Source: Flavobacteriales bacterium
GTDB taxonomy: Bacteria > Bacteroidota > Bacteroidia > Flavobacteriales_D > Crocinitomicaceae
Direction of reading: 5' to 3'
NCBI GenBank assembly: GCA_947449575.1
Contig: CANFRV010000017.1
Span: 22,444 to 86,443, forward strand
Length of the DNA stretch: 64,000 nucleotides
The notes beneath the pieces are model-generated. The model saw only the letters and a program-made list of their open reading frames with translations. It was not told where the DNA came from and made no database searches. The position numbers and the translations under genes are program-made. This document shows, piece by piece, positions 45,525-53,163 of this stretch (positions are counted from its first letter, which is position 1; every line of letters begins with the position of its first letter).

Positions 45525-45614
45525 TTTTTTTAGACTAGAACATGTAAAGATTCAAGATTTAAAGACTAGATATTATTAAGTCTTTTATCTTGCAGTCTTT
45601 CATCTTGAAGTCTC
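45525..45614. repeat. intergenic repeat of a second type, copy F
   Basis: Contains TAGACTAGAACATG, AAGATTCAAGATTTAAAGAC, AGTCTTTTATCTTGCAGTCT and CATCTTGAAGTCTCT. Similar phrases (GATTCAAGACGAAAAGATTC, and the reverse TCTTGAATCTTAAAATCTTG) occur at 15136 and 26250. It separates the ATP-grasp and decarboxylase genes within an otherwise tight operon. Confidence 0.5.
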
Positions 45615-46664
45615 TTATAGCTCTCCTAAAGTGGAAATTTTCTCGAAATCTTTTAAATCAACAATTTGATCAAAAGAATATCTTACAAATAATTTACCTA
45701 CGTCATATGATTCGAACGGTTTCACATCCTCTCCCAAGGCCATTCTAACCAAGGCTTCCGGATGATTTTGCCCACACCCTTTTGCTAAATAAACCCACGC
45801 TGGGAATCGAGGATTCATCTCTAACAAATAATACTCGCCATCTTTGGTTTTGATAAATTCTAATTCACAGCCACCTTTCCATTTAGAATTACCAATAACA
45901 CGATTCGTAATTTCAATTAATTGTTCATCATCTAATGAAACTCCAGCCCAAGCCTTCCCTTTGTCAGTTATGTATAGTTTTCGCATTGGAACAGCTCCGA
46001 TACAATTGCCTTTTCCATCTCCAATAGCCGTGACATTCACTTCATTTCCACTAACAAATTCTTGAACGATGATTGGTAAACCCCATTTAGCACTAATCTT
46101 ATGGAAATAATTCACCGCTTGCTCTGGTGTCGCTGCAATTGACGCATCATAGTACTTTCCTTTAATAACCAATGGATACGTAAACTCATTTTTCAATGAA
46201 TAAATCTCATTTGCAGAGAAAATCATCTTTGCATACGGAACTTTCACTCCATTTTGTTCCCCAAATTCATACAAAACTGATTTATGTCTGGATTCAAATT
46301 GTTCTTGAGATGGAAGAAATGTTTCAATTCCGAAATCATCTTTTAATTGTTTGGCTAGCTTGATGAAACTATGAAGTTCAGCATCAAAATTTGGAATAAT
46401 CAATTGAATTCCTTCCATTTCTTGAATATATCTCAAACGCTCCAATAAACTTGCAATTCCAGAAGAAGGCAATGGAATAGAATATGATTTATCAACTAAA
46501 TCACGCATATACAAACCTGGCTCCAAGTTTTCATAGGATAATCCTATAATTCTAACATCGAAAAGTTCACTTTCTTTTAATGCACGAATAACAGGTATCC
46601 CAGGTCCTGGACTATCAATATTATTGAGTCCAGAAACGGCTACAGTTATTTTTCGTTTAGTCAT
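45615..46664 (-). CDS. ATP-grasp ligase (carbamoyl-phosphate-synthase-like)
   Basis: A 349-residue ATP-grasp enzyme that activates a carboxylate as an acyl phosphate and joins it to an amine or thiol. N-terminal Rossmann-like domain (VAVSGLNNIDSPGPGIPVI), the ATP-binding lysine segment YPLVIKGKYYDAS, VQEFVSGNEVNVTAIG and the metal-binding EFIKTKDGEYYLLEMNPRFPAW. The N-terminal GLNNIDSPGPGIPV block is shared by a set of peptide- or carrier-linked ATP-grasp enzymes. It overlaps the PqqD-like gene by 8 bases, so the two are coupled. Confidence 0.82.
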   Translation of the reverse strand: MTKRKITVAVSGLNNIDSPGPGIPVIRALKESELFDVRIIGLSYENLEPGLYMRDLVDKSYSIPLPSSGIASLLERLRYIQEMEGIQLIIPNFDAELHSFIKLAKQLKDDFGIETFLPSQEQFESRHKSVLYEFGEQNGVKVPYAKMIFSANEIYSLKNEFTYPLVIKGKYYDASIAATPEQAVNYFHKISAKWGLPIIVQEFVSGNEVNVTAIGDGKGNCIGAVPMRKLYITDKGKAWAGVSLDDEQLIEITNRVIGNSKWKGGCELEFIKTKDGEYYLLEMNPRFPAWVYLAKGCGQNHPEALVRMALGEDVKPFESYDVGKLFVRYSFDQIVDLKDFEKISTLGEL

Positions 46665-46905
46665 TTTCGTTTAAAAGTTGGTAGCTACTTAACATTAGGA
46701 AAAAATCTCCTAAATCTTTCTCAATGGTTGATTCATCTGTAGAATATTTCTCAACGATTTCAGAAATAATTACTTCTTTCTTTTTACCTTCTTGCAGTAA
46801 TCGAATAATTTCTAAGCCCACTTGATTTGTCGAAAAAGAATCCCCAGAAGATGGATTAAAGATAAATCCTGAATCACTAATGGCAATATTTTTATTTATA
46901 TTCAT
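46657..46905 (-). CDS. PqqD-like small protein (RRE-type fold)
   Basis: An 82-residue protein with the PqqD plan: an initial beta hairpin (NKNIAISDSGFIFNPSS), the NQVGLEIIRLLQEGKKKEVIISEI helix region and a C-terminal FFLMLSSYQLL helix. PqqD-like domains bind precursor peptides (RiPP recognition elements) or carriers and bring them to modifying enzymes. It is the first gene of the operon, overlapping the ATP-grasp gene by 8 bases. No precursor peptide gene is evident next to it. Related PqqD proteins are also tied to HPr-kinase-like systems. Confidence 0.75.
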   Translation of the reverse strand: MNINKNIAISDSGFIFNPSSGDSFSTNQVGLEIIRLLQEGKKKEVIISEIVEKYSTDESTIEKDLGDFFLMLSSYQLLNEND

Positions 46906-46927
46906 AACTTCTCTATTTTGGTTGAAA

Positions 46928-46935
46928 CAAATGAA
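46928..46935 (-). promoter_or_regulatory. -7 box (TTCATTTG) of the PqqD-like operon
   Basis: Minus-strand TTCATTTG, one mismatch to TAnnTTTG, 22 bases before the PqqD-like ATG and about 25 bases downstream of the twin repeat. Confidence 0.35.
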
Positions 46936-46960
46936 CAGTTACTTTTAAGATTTATTGAAC

Positions 46961-46996
46961 ATGTATCGGCGAACGATGAAAATGTATCGGCGAACG
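46961..46996 (-). promoter_or_regulatory. twin direct-repeat operator, LytTR-type
   Basis: Two perfect 15-bp copies (minus strand CGTTCGCCGATACAT) at 46961-46975 and 46982-46996, exactly 21 bp apart, two helical turns. LytTR DNA-binding domains recognise pairs of direct repeats containing GTT with about this spacing; the copies read AACGTTCGCC and ATCGTTCGCC. It lies between the LytTR gene and the PqqD-like gene, at about -40 to -75 from the predicted promoter. Confidence 0.65.
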
Positions 46997-47096
46997 TTTT
47001 TTTTTGATGTTGAATGTTTGATTTTTGATGATGAATTAAATGCTAATATCAACAGTTACAACTATTAAACATCAATCATCCAAAATTCAAAATTCC

Positions 47097-47798
47097 CTAA
47101 AATCCTTTCGTAATATACGCCTTGAAAAACGCTTCTTCATGACTCTTGCCGATTGGAATTTCTGTAATGCCGAGATTGATGATTTTACCACGAACAGACT
47201 CAATTTTACTGATTGGAACAATGTAGGAACGATGCACCCGAATAAATTCAGAATGCGGTATTTTATCCATCACCGTTTTCAGGCTCATGAGTGTCAAGAT
47301 TGGCTTTTTTCCAATCAAATGAATTTTTATATAATCGTCTAACGTTTCAATAAATAAAATTTCCACGAGTGCTATTTTAACAAGGCTATATTCCGATCGA
47401 ACATGTAAGAAATGCTCTTCATTGTTTACATGTTGATGACGGAATTTATAAAATTCATGTACTTTATTGATACATTGATTGAATCTTCTAGCGTCAAAAG
47501 GTATCAGCAGGAAATCGATTGCATTAACATTGTATGCTTCGAATGCAAATTCTTTTTGCTCACTCATAAACACCACAATAATATCTTCATTTAAAGCACG
47601 ATAAAAATCAAAGCCGTTTCCACCTTCAATAGTCGTATTGATAAAAATTACATCAATTCTGTGTTTACGAATATATCGTGTTGCTTCTATAGGATTGAGA
47701 AATGTTTTTTGAAGTGTAATAAACTGAATTTCAGAACACAAATTTGAGATGTAGTCAAGTGTCTCACTATTATTGTCTATTGCAATGCAATTTATCAT
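47097..47798 (-). CDS. LytTR-family response regulator with degenerate receiver domain
   Basis: A 233-residue regulator: receiver-like domain (residues ~1-115) and C-terminal LytTR DNA-binding domain (~130-233, FIRVHRSYIVPISKIESV). The receiver lacks the phosphorylation site: the expected FLD motif is FIN (Asn54), only one acidic residue remains in IAIDNN, and the conserved lysine of LLKPF is isoleucine (LLIPF, Ile99). It cannot be phosphorylated in the usual way and may bind a ligand or be always active. The ATG at 47798 is preferred to a TTG at 47843. No histidine kinase gene is adjacent. Confidence 0.82.
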   Translation of the reverse strand: MINCIAIDNNSETLDYISNLCSEIQFITLQKTFLNPIEATRYIRKHRIDVIFINTTIEGGNGFDFYRALNEDIIVVFMSEQKEFAFEAYNVNAIDFLLIPFDARRFNQCINKVHEFYKFRHQHVNNEEHFLHVRSEYSLVKIALVEILFIETLDDYIKIHLIGKKPILTLMSLKTVMDKIPHSEFIRVHRSYIVPISKIESVRGKIINLGITEIPIGKSHEEAFFKAYITKGF

Positions 47799-47821
47799 CT
47801 CATTTATTCCTATTGACCTTT

Positions 47822-47851
47822 TAAAGGTAGGATTTAATTCCAATACTTCAA
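47822..47851 (-). promoter_or_regulatory. promoter of the LytTR gene (TTG, 19 bp, TACCTTTA)
   Basis: Minus-strand TTG at 47851-47849 and TACCTTTA at 47829-47822 with a 19-bp spacer. It supports the ATG start at 47798. Confidence 0.5.
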
Positions 47852-48010
47852 TTTATCGATTATTACTCCTGAAAAGATTTAAACTAAATATCAAAACTAA
47901 AAAAGTATATTAAATTAATTAAAATCAAATAATTACAGATTAAAAGACACCTTTCATCTGCACAATTCATTTACTTAAAACAGGTGATTCTATGTTAATT
48001 TAGACCTGTT

Positions 48011-48811
48011 CTACGTAGCTGATTGTTTTTTAATAATCGTCCAAAACAAACGCGGAAAAAACCTTTTTATTGTGACCGCCTTGATTTCTCTATTTCCTAT
48101 TAAGATTTCCATTTTTTCTAACTCAACGGCACGAATTAGTTTATCTACGCACACTTCAATTGACATTCCAGTGGCCTGATTATGATCCATTTTACCATGT
48201 GGCTTGCCTTCGCCATTCAAAGCATTAACTGAAATATTTGTATTTATCTTTCCAGGACAAGCTATCGTAACCTTAATATTGTTTTTTTCTTCTTCTAAGA
48301 ATAAGCTTTCATAAAAACCATGAAGAGCATGTTTAGAAGCACTATAAGCGGATCGAAGAAAAAAACCAAACTTTCCAGAAACGCTAGAAATTACAACGAA
48401 ATGGCCCGACTTCTGTTTTTTAAAATAAGGTAAAACCGCTTTTGCAAGAGCAATATTTCCAAAATAATTAATTTCCATAATTCGGCGATCTATTGCTAAA
48501 GGTGTTTCTGATGCTTCAGACCGCTGACTTAGTCCACCATTATTAAATAAAAAGTCAATTTTTCCCATTTTTGAATACACGATTTCAGCTAATTCAGGAA
48601 AATTGGAGGAATGTTCTAAATCTAAAGGAATACACATGTGATTTTCGGGATTCGGCAAGGAAGCTTTGATTTTTTCTAATGATTCACTAGTTCTTGCCGA
48701 AAGAATAATCTTTGCACCTAAACTCGCTAATTTCCTCACAATCCCTTCTCCAATTCCAGAAGATGCACCAGAAACCCACACAACTTTATCCTTCCAAGTC
48801 CTCATTTTCAT
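48011..48811 (-). CDS. SDR-family oxidoreductase
   Basis: A 266-residue NAD(P)-dependent short-chain dehydrogenase. The cofactor motif is VSGASSGIGEGI (~residues 13-24), then NNGGLSQRSE and the catalytic S...YSASK (VISSVSGKFGFFLRSAYSASKHAL). The C-terminal ~40 residues are basic and end in KRFFPRLFWTIIKK, resembling 7B-type dehydrogenases. The substrate is unknown. It stands alone; the REP palindrome lies 80 bp upstream of its start. Confidence 0.88.
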   Translation of the reverse strand: MKMRTWKDKVVWVSGASSGIGEGIVRKLASLGAKIILSARTSESLEKIKASLPNPENHMCIPLDLEHSSNFPELAEIVYSKMGKIDFLFNNGGLSQRSEASETPLAIDRRIMEINYFGNIALAKAVLPYFKKQKSGHFVVISSVSGKFGFFLRSAYSASKHALHGFYESLFLEEEKNNIKVTIACPGKINTNISVNALNGEGKPHGKMDHNQATGMSIEVCVDKLIRAVELEKMEILIGNREIKAVTIKRFFPRLFWTIIKKQSAT

Positions 48812-48867
48812 TTTTTTATCAAAGAAAAGAAAAAAATAGCATATAAAAAGATTTGAAGGGAATTTTT

Positions 48868-48895
48868 GGAATTGGATGCGCGGAATTGGATGCGC
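48868..48895. repeat. 14-bp tandem repeat next to the REP palindrome
   Basis: GGAATTGGATGCGC repeated twice (48868-48881 and 48882-48895); its right end overlaps the first bases of the palindrome. It may be a remnant of REP sequence duplication. Confidence 0.6.
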
Positions 48896-48933
48896 AACGC
48901 AGAGTCGCGATTAATCGCGACTCTGCGTTGCGC
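48892..48933. repeat. REP-like perfect 42-bp palindrome
   Basis: Perfect inverted repeat with arms GCGCAACGCAGAGTCGCGAT meeting at TTAA (48892-48912 and 48913-48933). It is much more GC-rich than its surroundings and lies 52 bp upstream of a RAYT transposase gene, the usual REP/RAYT association. Confidence 0.7.
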
Positions 48934-48985
48934 AATTGATATTTTTCATTAAATTAATAATACAAAAAACAATAAACACCTGAAA

Positions 48986-49570
48986 ATGAATAAATTATTT
49001 AAAAATAAATACCTTTCCACTTCGATTCGATTACAATCGTGGGATTATTCGTGGGATGGAATTTACTTCATCACCATTTGCACGCAAAATATGAAACATT
49101 ATTTCGGGAAAATTAATCCTGAAGATAAAATGGATTTCACTGAAGCGGGAAAAATTGCTCATCAGATATGGGAATTAATACCTTCTCAATTTCCATTTGT
49201 GGAATTGGATGAATTTATCATCATGCCGAATCATATGCACGGACTTCTAATTCTTAATAATGGAAATCAAATGTATAAGTCGGATACTACTAAAAAAGAA
49301 ATAACAGGCGGAGGTGTTACTGGGAATAAAAACCCTATGCTTCATGAAAATATTTCTAGAGTAATTCGATAGTATAAAGGAAGGGTCTCTTTTGAAATTC
49401 GAAAAATAATGAACGAGAATAACAATGAAATATCAAATAAGGCTTCTGTCCCTATATTTCAATGGCAACCTAAATTTTATGATAGAATTATCCATACACA
49501 AGATCGATTTTACAATACTTCTAAATATATCAGTGATAATCCTAAAAAATGGAACCTAATGAAAAAATGA
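48986..49570 (+). pseudogene. RAYT (REP-associated Y1 transposase), broken by one in-frame stop
   Basis: A 194-codon frame of the Y1/HUH transposase group: YFITICTQNMKHYFGK, then the HUH motif MPNHMHGLL. An in-frame TAG at 49370-49372 interrupts it after ISRVIR, but the frame continues without shift as YKGRVSFEIRK ... FQWQPKFYDRIIHTQDRFYN ... ISDNPKKWNLM to a TGA at 49568-49570. Only one base separates it from an intact gene (for example TGG or CAG to TAG). It follows the REP palindrome and is therefore a recently inactivated resident RAYT, or is expressed by readthrough. Confidence 0.82.
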
Positions 49571-49583
49571 AATGCATTTTAAC

Positions 49584-49591
49584 TATATTTA
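49584..49591 (+). promoter_or_regulatory. -7 box (TATATTTA) of acs
   Basis: One mismatch to TAnnTTTG, 18 bases before the acs ATG. Confidence 0.4.
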
Positions 49592-49609
49592 CCTTTCAAA
49601 ATTTTTATC

Positions 49610-51505
49610 ATGAATTTACGCATCAATTCCTTCGAGCAATATCAGCATGACTATCGTAAAAGTATTTCAAATCCTGCGTTATTCTGGGATGAAATTGCTT
49701 CTGAATTCCAATGGAAAAAGAAATGGACGAATACGCTAAATTGGAATTTTGAAGAACCGAAAATTGAGTGGTTTAAAGATGGGAAATTAAATATTACCGA
49801 AAATTTATTAGATCGACATCTCGAAAAAAACGGAAACAAAATTGCTTTTCATTGGGAAGCGAATAATCCAGGAAAAAAATCAAAGTCAATTACGTATCAA
49901 GAATTGTATCAGGAAGTTTGTAAATTATCAAATGGATTGAAATCACTTGGTGTGCAAAAAGGAGATCGAATTTGCATCTACATGCCTATGATTATTGAAT
50001 CCGTGGTTGCGATTTTGGCTTGTGCACGAATTGGCGCTGTGCATTCAATAATTTTCGCTGGGTTCTCTTCAAATGCTCTCGCCGATCGAATTAATGATGC
50101 TCAGGCGAAAATTATACTTACCTCCGATGGATTAAATAGAGCCGATAAAAAAGTGGATTTGAAAGAAATGGTTGATTCCGCTCTTGAATCATGCTCATCA
50201 GTAGAACATGTCATCGTGTTTGACTGCATTCATTCGCAGCCAAATATGCTAAAAGATAGAGATATCGACTACCATGAATTAATAAAAAATCAGTCTGCTC
50301 ATTGCGAAGCGGAAGAGATGGATGCTGAAGATATGTTATTTATACTTTATACTTCGGGTTCTACAGGTAAACCAAAAGGCGTTGTGCATACGTGTGCTGG
50401 ATACATGGTCTACGTTGCTTATTCATTTCAAAATGTATTTCAGTATGAAGAAAATGACATTTTTTGGTGCACTGCTGATATAGGTTGGATTACAGGGCAC
50501 TCCTATACGGTTTATGGTCCCTTATTATCAGGCGCAACGTCTGTCCTTTTCGAAGGTGTGCCTACGTATCCTGACGCTGGACGTTTTTGGCAAATCATAG
50601 ACAAATTCAAAGTAACGCAATTTTATACGGCACCAACAGCGATTCGTTCTTTGATGACCTTTGATGAACGTTTAATTGAAAAACAGGATTTATCTTCCCT
50701 CAAATTAATTGGATCTGTGGGCGAACCAATCAACGAAGAAGCTTGGAACTGGTTTTTTCAGAAAATAGGAAAATCAAACTGTCCATTAATCGATACTTGG
50801 TGGCAAACAGAAACGGGTGGAGTAATGCTTTCTGGACTTGGTGGATTATCCCCTATGAAACCAACGTATGCCGGCTTGCCGTTACCAGGAATAAATCCTA
50901 CTCTACTAGATGCCGAAGGTAATGAAATAACATCGCCAAATACCGAAGGATATTTATGTATAAAAACACCTTGGCCTTCTATGATTAGAACAACTTTTGG
51001 AGATCATGAAAGATGTAAATTGACGTATTTTTCTCACTTTAAAGGGTACTATTTTACAGGTGATGGGGCAAAAAGAGATGAAAATGGTATGTATCGAATT
51101 ATTGGTAGAGTTGATGATGTAATCAATGTTTCGGGTCATCGATTTGGTACGGCGGAAATTGAAGATGCTATCAATAAAAATAAATATGCAACAGAATCGG
51201 CAGTTGTAGGCTATCCTCACGCTATAAAAGGACAAGGTATTTATGCGTATGTTGTTGTGAATACTGAAATGGAGGACGAATCAAAAATCATTCGTTCGAT
51301 CATCGAATCTGTTAATCAACACATTGGCAAAATTGCCAAACCAGATAAAATTCAGATTGTAAAAGGATTACCTAAGACACGTTCTGGAAAAATAATGCGC
51401 CGAATTTTAAGAAAAATTGCAGAAGGGGAAAGTACTAATTTTGGCGACACCTCTACCCTACTAGATCCTAGTTTATTGGATGATATAATCGAAGGCGCAA
51501 AGTGA
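49610..51505 (+). CDS. acs: acetate--CoA ligase (acetyl-CoA synthetase)
   Basis: A 631-residue AMP-forming enzyme converting acetate and CoA to acetyl-CoA. Motifs: GDRICIYMPM, the phosphate loop YTSGSTGKPKGVVHT, ADIGWITGHSYTVYGPL, DTWWQTETGG (acetate pocket tryptophan), GRVDDVINVSGHR and the C-terminal TRSGKIMRR, whose lysine is the acetylation-controlled catalytic residue. Full family length. Confidence 0.95.
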   Translation: MNLRINSFEQYQHDYRKSISNPALFWDEIASEFQWKKKWTNTLNWNFEEPKIEWFKDGKLNITENLLDRHLEKNGNKIAFHWEANNPGKKSKSITYQELYQEVCKLSNGLKSLGVQKGDRICIYMPMIIESVVAILACARIGAVHSIIFAGFSSNALADRINDAQAKIILTSDGLNRADKKVDLKEMVDSALESCSSVEHVIVFDCIHSQPNMLKDRDIDYHELIKNQSAHCEAEEMDAEDMLFILYTSGSTGKPKGVVHTCAGYMVYVAYSFQNVFQYEENDIFWCTADIGWITGHSYTVYGPLLSGATSVLFEGVPTYPDAGRFWQIIDKFKVTQFYTAPTAIRSLMTFDERLIEKQDLSSLKLIGSVGEPINEEAWNWFFQKIGKSNCPLIDTWWQTETGGVMLSGLGGLSPMKPTYAGLPLPGINPTLLDAEGNEITSPNTEGYLCIKTPWPSMIRTTFGDHERCKLTYFSHFKGYYFTGDGAKRDENGMYRIIGRVDDVINVSGHRFGTAEIEDAINKNKYATESAVVGYPHAIKGQGIYAYVVVNTEMEDESKIIRSIIESVNQHIGKIAKPDKIQIVKGLPKTRSGKIMRRILRKIAEGESTNFGDTSTLLDPSLLDDIIEGAK

Positions 51506-51661
51506 ATAGCTATTTTCTGAGTTCTTAGAAATTAACTCAAAACACATGAAATAAAACATAAAAGAAAGAATTAATACTAGACGCCAATTCTATTTGGGTG
51601 TTTGGTATACTTCTTGATAAAAAGAAAATCATAATAATTTAAGCTTTTAATCTCTCAATAA

Positions 51662-52384
51662 ATGAAAAAAACAATCTATTTAGTAGCTCTAATCATTGTA
51701 GGAAATACATTGAATGCTTCAGCTCAAGTGCCTAATATCAAAAAAGGAATTGATAAAATTGTTGCTACGAAACCAACTTCTGGATTGACGGAAGATGAAG
51801 TGGGAAAAGGTTTGAAAGAGGCATTAAATAATGGAATTGAAAAAGGTGTAAGTCAATTATCTAAACCTGATGGTTATTTTAAAGATGCTCAAATTAAGCT
51901 TTTATTGCCTGATGAAGCCAAACAAGTAGAAGAGAAATTAAGGAAAATAGGTCAAGGAAAAAAGGTCGATGATGCTATTGAATCCATGAACAGAGCTGCT
52001 GAAGATGCTGCAAATAGTTCAAAAGATCTTTTCGTTGTAGCAATCAAAAATCTTACCTTAAAAGATGTCATGAACATTCTTCATGGAAATGATGATGCAG
52101 CAACAGCTTATTTAAGCACTAATACACGAACGCAATTAGTAGAGAAATTTAAACCTATTATCAAAGCTTCTTTAGATAAAGTGGGGGCAACTAGACATTG
52201 GGAAACGTTATTCACAGCTTACAATAAAATACCTATGGTTCAAAAGGTGAACCCAGATTTAGTAGAATATGCTACGAATAAGGCAATCGACGGTTTATTC
52301 ATACAAATCGCTAAAGAAGAATTAGCTATTCGAAAAAATCCAGCTGCGCGTGTTTCTGATCTGTTGAAAAAAGTATTTGGTTGA
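51662..52384 (+). CDS. DUF4197 exported protein
   Basis: A 240-residue protein with a signal peptide (MKKTIYLVALIIVGNTLNASA) and a helical DUF4197 domain: SGLTEDEVGKGLKEALNNGIEKGV, PDEAKQVEEKLR, MNRAAEDAA, and DAATAYLSTNTRTQLVEKF. Found widely in Gram-negative bacteria, periplasmic or outer-membrane associated, with no known function. The gene ends at repeat copy G and a terminator. Confidence 0.85.
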   Translation: MKKTIYLVALIIVGNTLNASAQVPNIKKGIDKIVATKPTSGLTEDEVGKGLKEALNNGIEKGVSQLSKPDGYFKDAQIKLLLPDEAKQVEEKLRKIGQGKKVDDAIESMNRAAEDAANSSKDLFVVAIKNLTLKDVMNILHGNDDAATAYLSTNTRTQLVEKFKPIIKASLDKVGATRHWETLFTAYNKIPMVQKVNPDLVEYATNKAIDGLFIQIAKEELAIRKNPAARVSDLLKKVFG

Positions 52385-52546
52385 TTTAGATAATAGATGT
52401 TTAGACAGTAGATATTTAGGCAGCAGACCGCTTCGCTGAAAGACGTATGGGTTGGTGTTGGATATTTTTTAAAAAAAAAGGACAATTTTATTGTCCTTTT
52501 TTTTGTCTAATTTCTAACGTCTATATATCTAGTGTCCATATCTCGC
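52385..52546. repeat. dispersed intergenic repeat, copy G, with embedded terminator
   Basis: TTTAGATAATAGATGTTTAG, ACAGTAGATATTTAGGCAGC, then the core AGACCGCTTCGCTGAAAGAC at one side, and GTCTAATTTCTAACGTCTAT at the other. A terminator hairpin lies inside the unit at 52471-52504. It lies between two convergent genes. Confidence 0.6.
52471..52504. terminator. bidirectional Rho-independent terminator
   Basis: A-run and GGACAA (ending 52485) pairing with TTGTCC and T-run (52491-52504), loop TTTTA. It serves both the DUF4197 gene and the convergent PAP2 gene. Confidence 0.85.
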
Positions 52547-53158
52547 TCATAATTTCATAGCTTTCTTCGCGACACATTTTTTCTTGATGTATTTAAACAG
52601 GTAATGAGCCCCGATACTTGAAGCACTGCCAATTACAGCACCTGCTAATACATCACTTGGATAATGAACTCCGAGGTACATTCTCGAATAACCAACTCCT
52701 GAAGCCCAGAGATAAGCTGGGGCAATGATGTACCATCTTGGATAAAGTAAACTTATAGATGTTGCTGTTGCAAATGCCTGCGAAGTATGTCCTGAGGGAA
52801 ATGAGTGAGATCCTGCTTTGGTGTATTTTTTAATGTCATTTGGGTAGGTTACAAAAGGCCTGTCTCTATTTACGGCAAACTTTAAAGCTGCTGTCAGAAT
52901 TCCAGAAACCGCTGTAGATGAAAGGTGTTCCAGACCATTCACTTGCATTTCTTTGTTTTTTGTTATTAATCCTGCAGCAAACAAACTAACTGGAATTGAA
53001 AATGTTACTGGATTATCGCTATTTGTGATGAAAGTCATCACTTTTCCTCCGTTCGTGGTATAACTGTGATTAATTTTCTTCAGTAAATCAATATCCGCAT
53101 TTTGACCTACACTATGAAAGGAGAGAATGAGGACGATTATTTTTACTATTTTACTCAT
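52547..53158 (-). CDS. PAP2-family membrane phosphatase
   Basis: A 203-residue protein with an N-terminal signal or anchor and the three PAP2 phosphatase motifs: KFAVNRDRPF, the PSGHTSQAFA motif and SRMYLGVHYPSDVLAG. It dephosphorylates a lipid phosphate such as phosphatidate or undecaprenyl diphosphate on the periplasmic face. It begins 5 bp after the HsdR-N-like gene. Confidence 0.85.
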   Translation of the reverse strand: MSKIVKIIVLILSFHSVGQNADIDLLKKINHSYTTNGGKVMTFITNSDNPVTFSIPVSLFAAGLITKNKEMQVNGLEHLSSTAVSGILTAALKFAVNRDRPFVTYPNDIKKYTKAGSHSFPSGHTSQAFATATSISLLYPRWYIIAPAYLWASGVGYSRMYLGVHYPSDVLAGAVIGSASSIGAHYLFKYIKKKCVAKKAMKL

Positions 53159-53163
53159 ACCTA

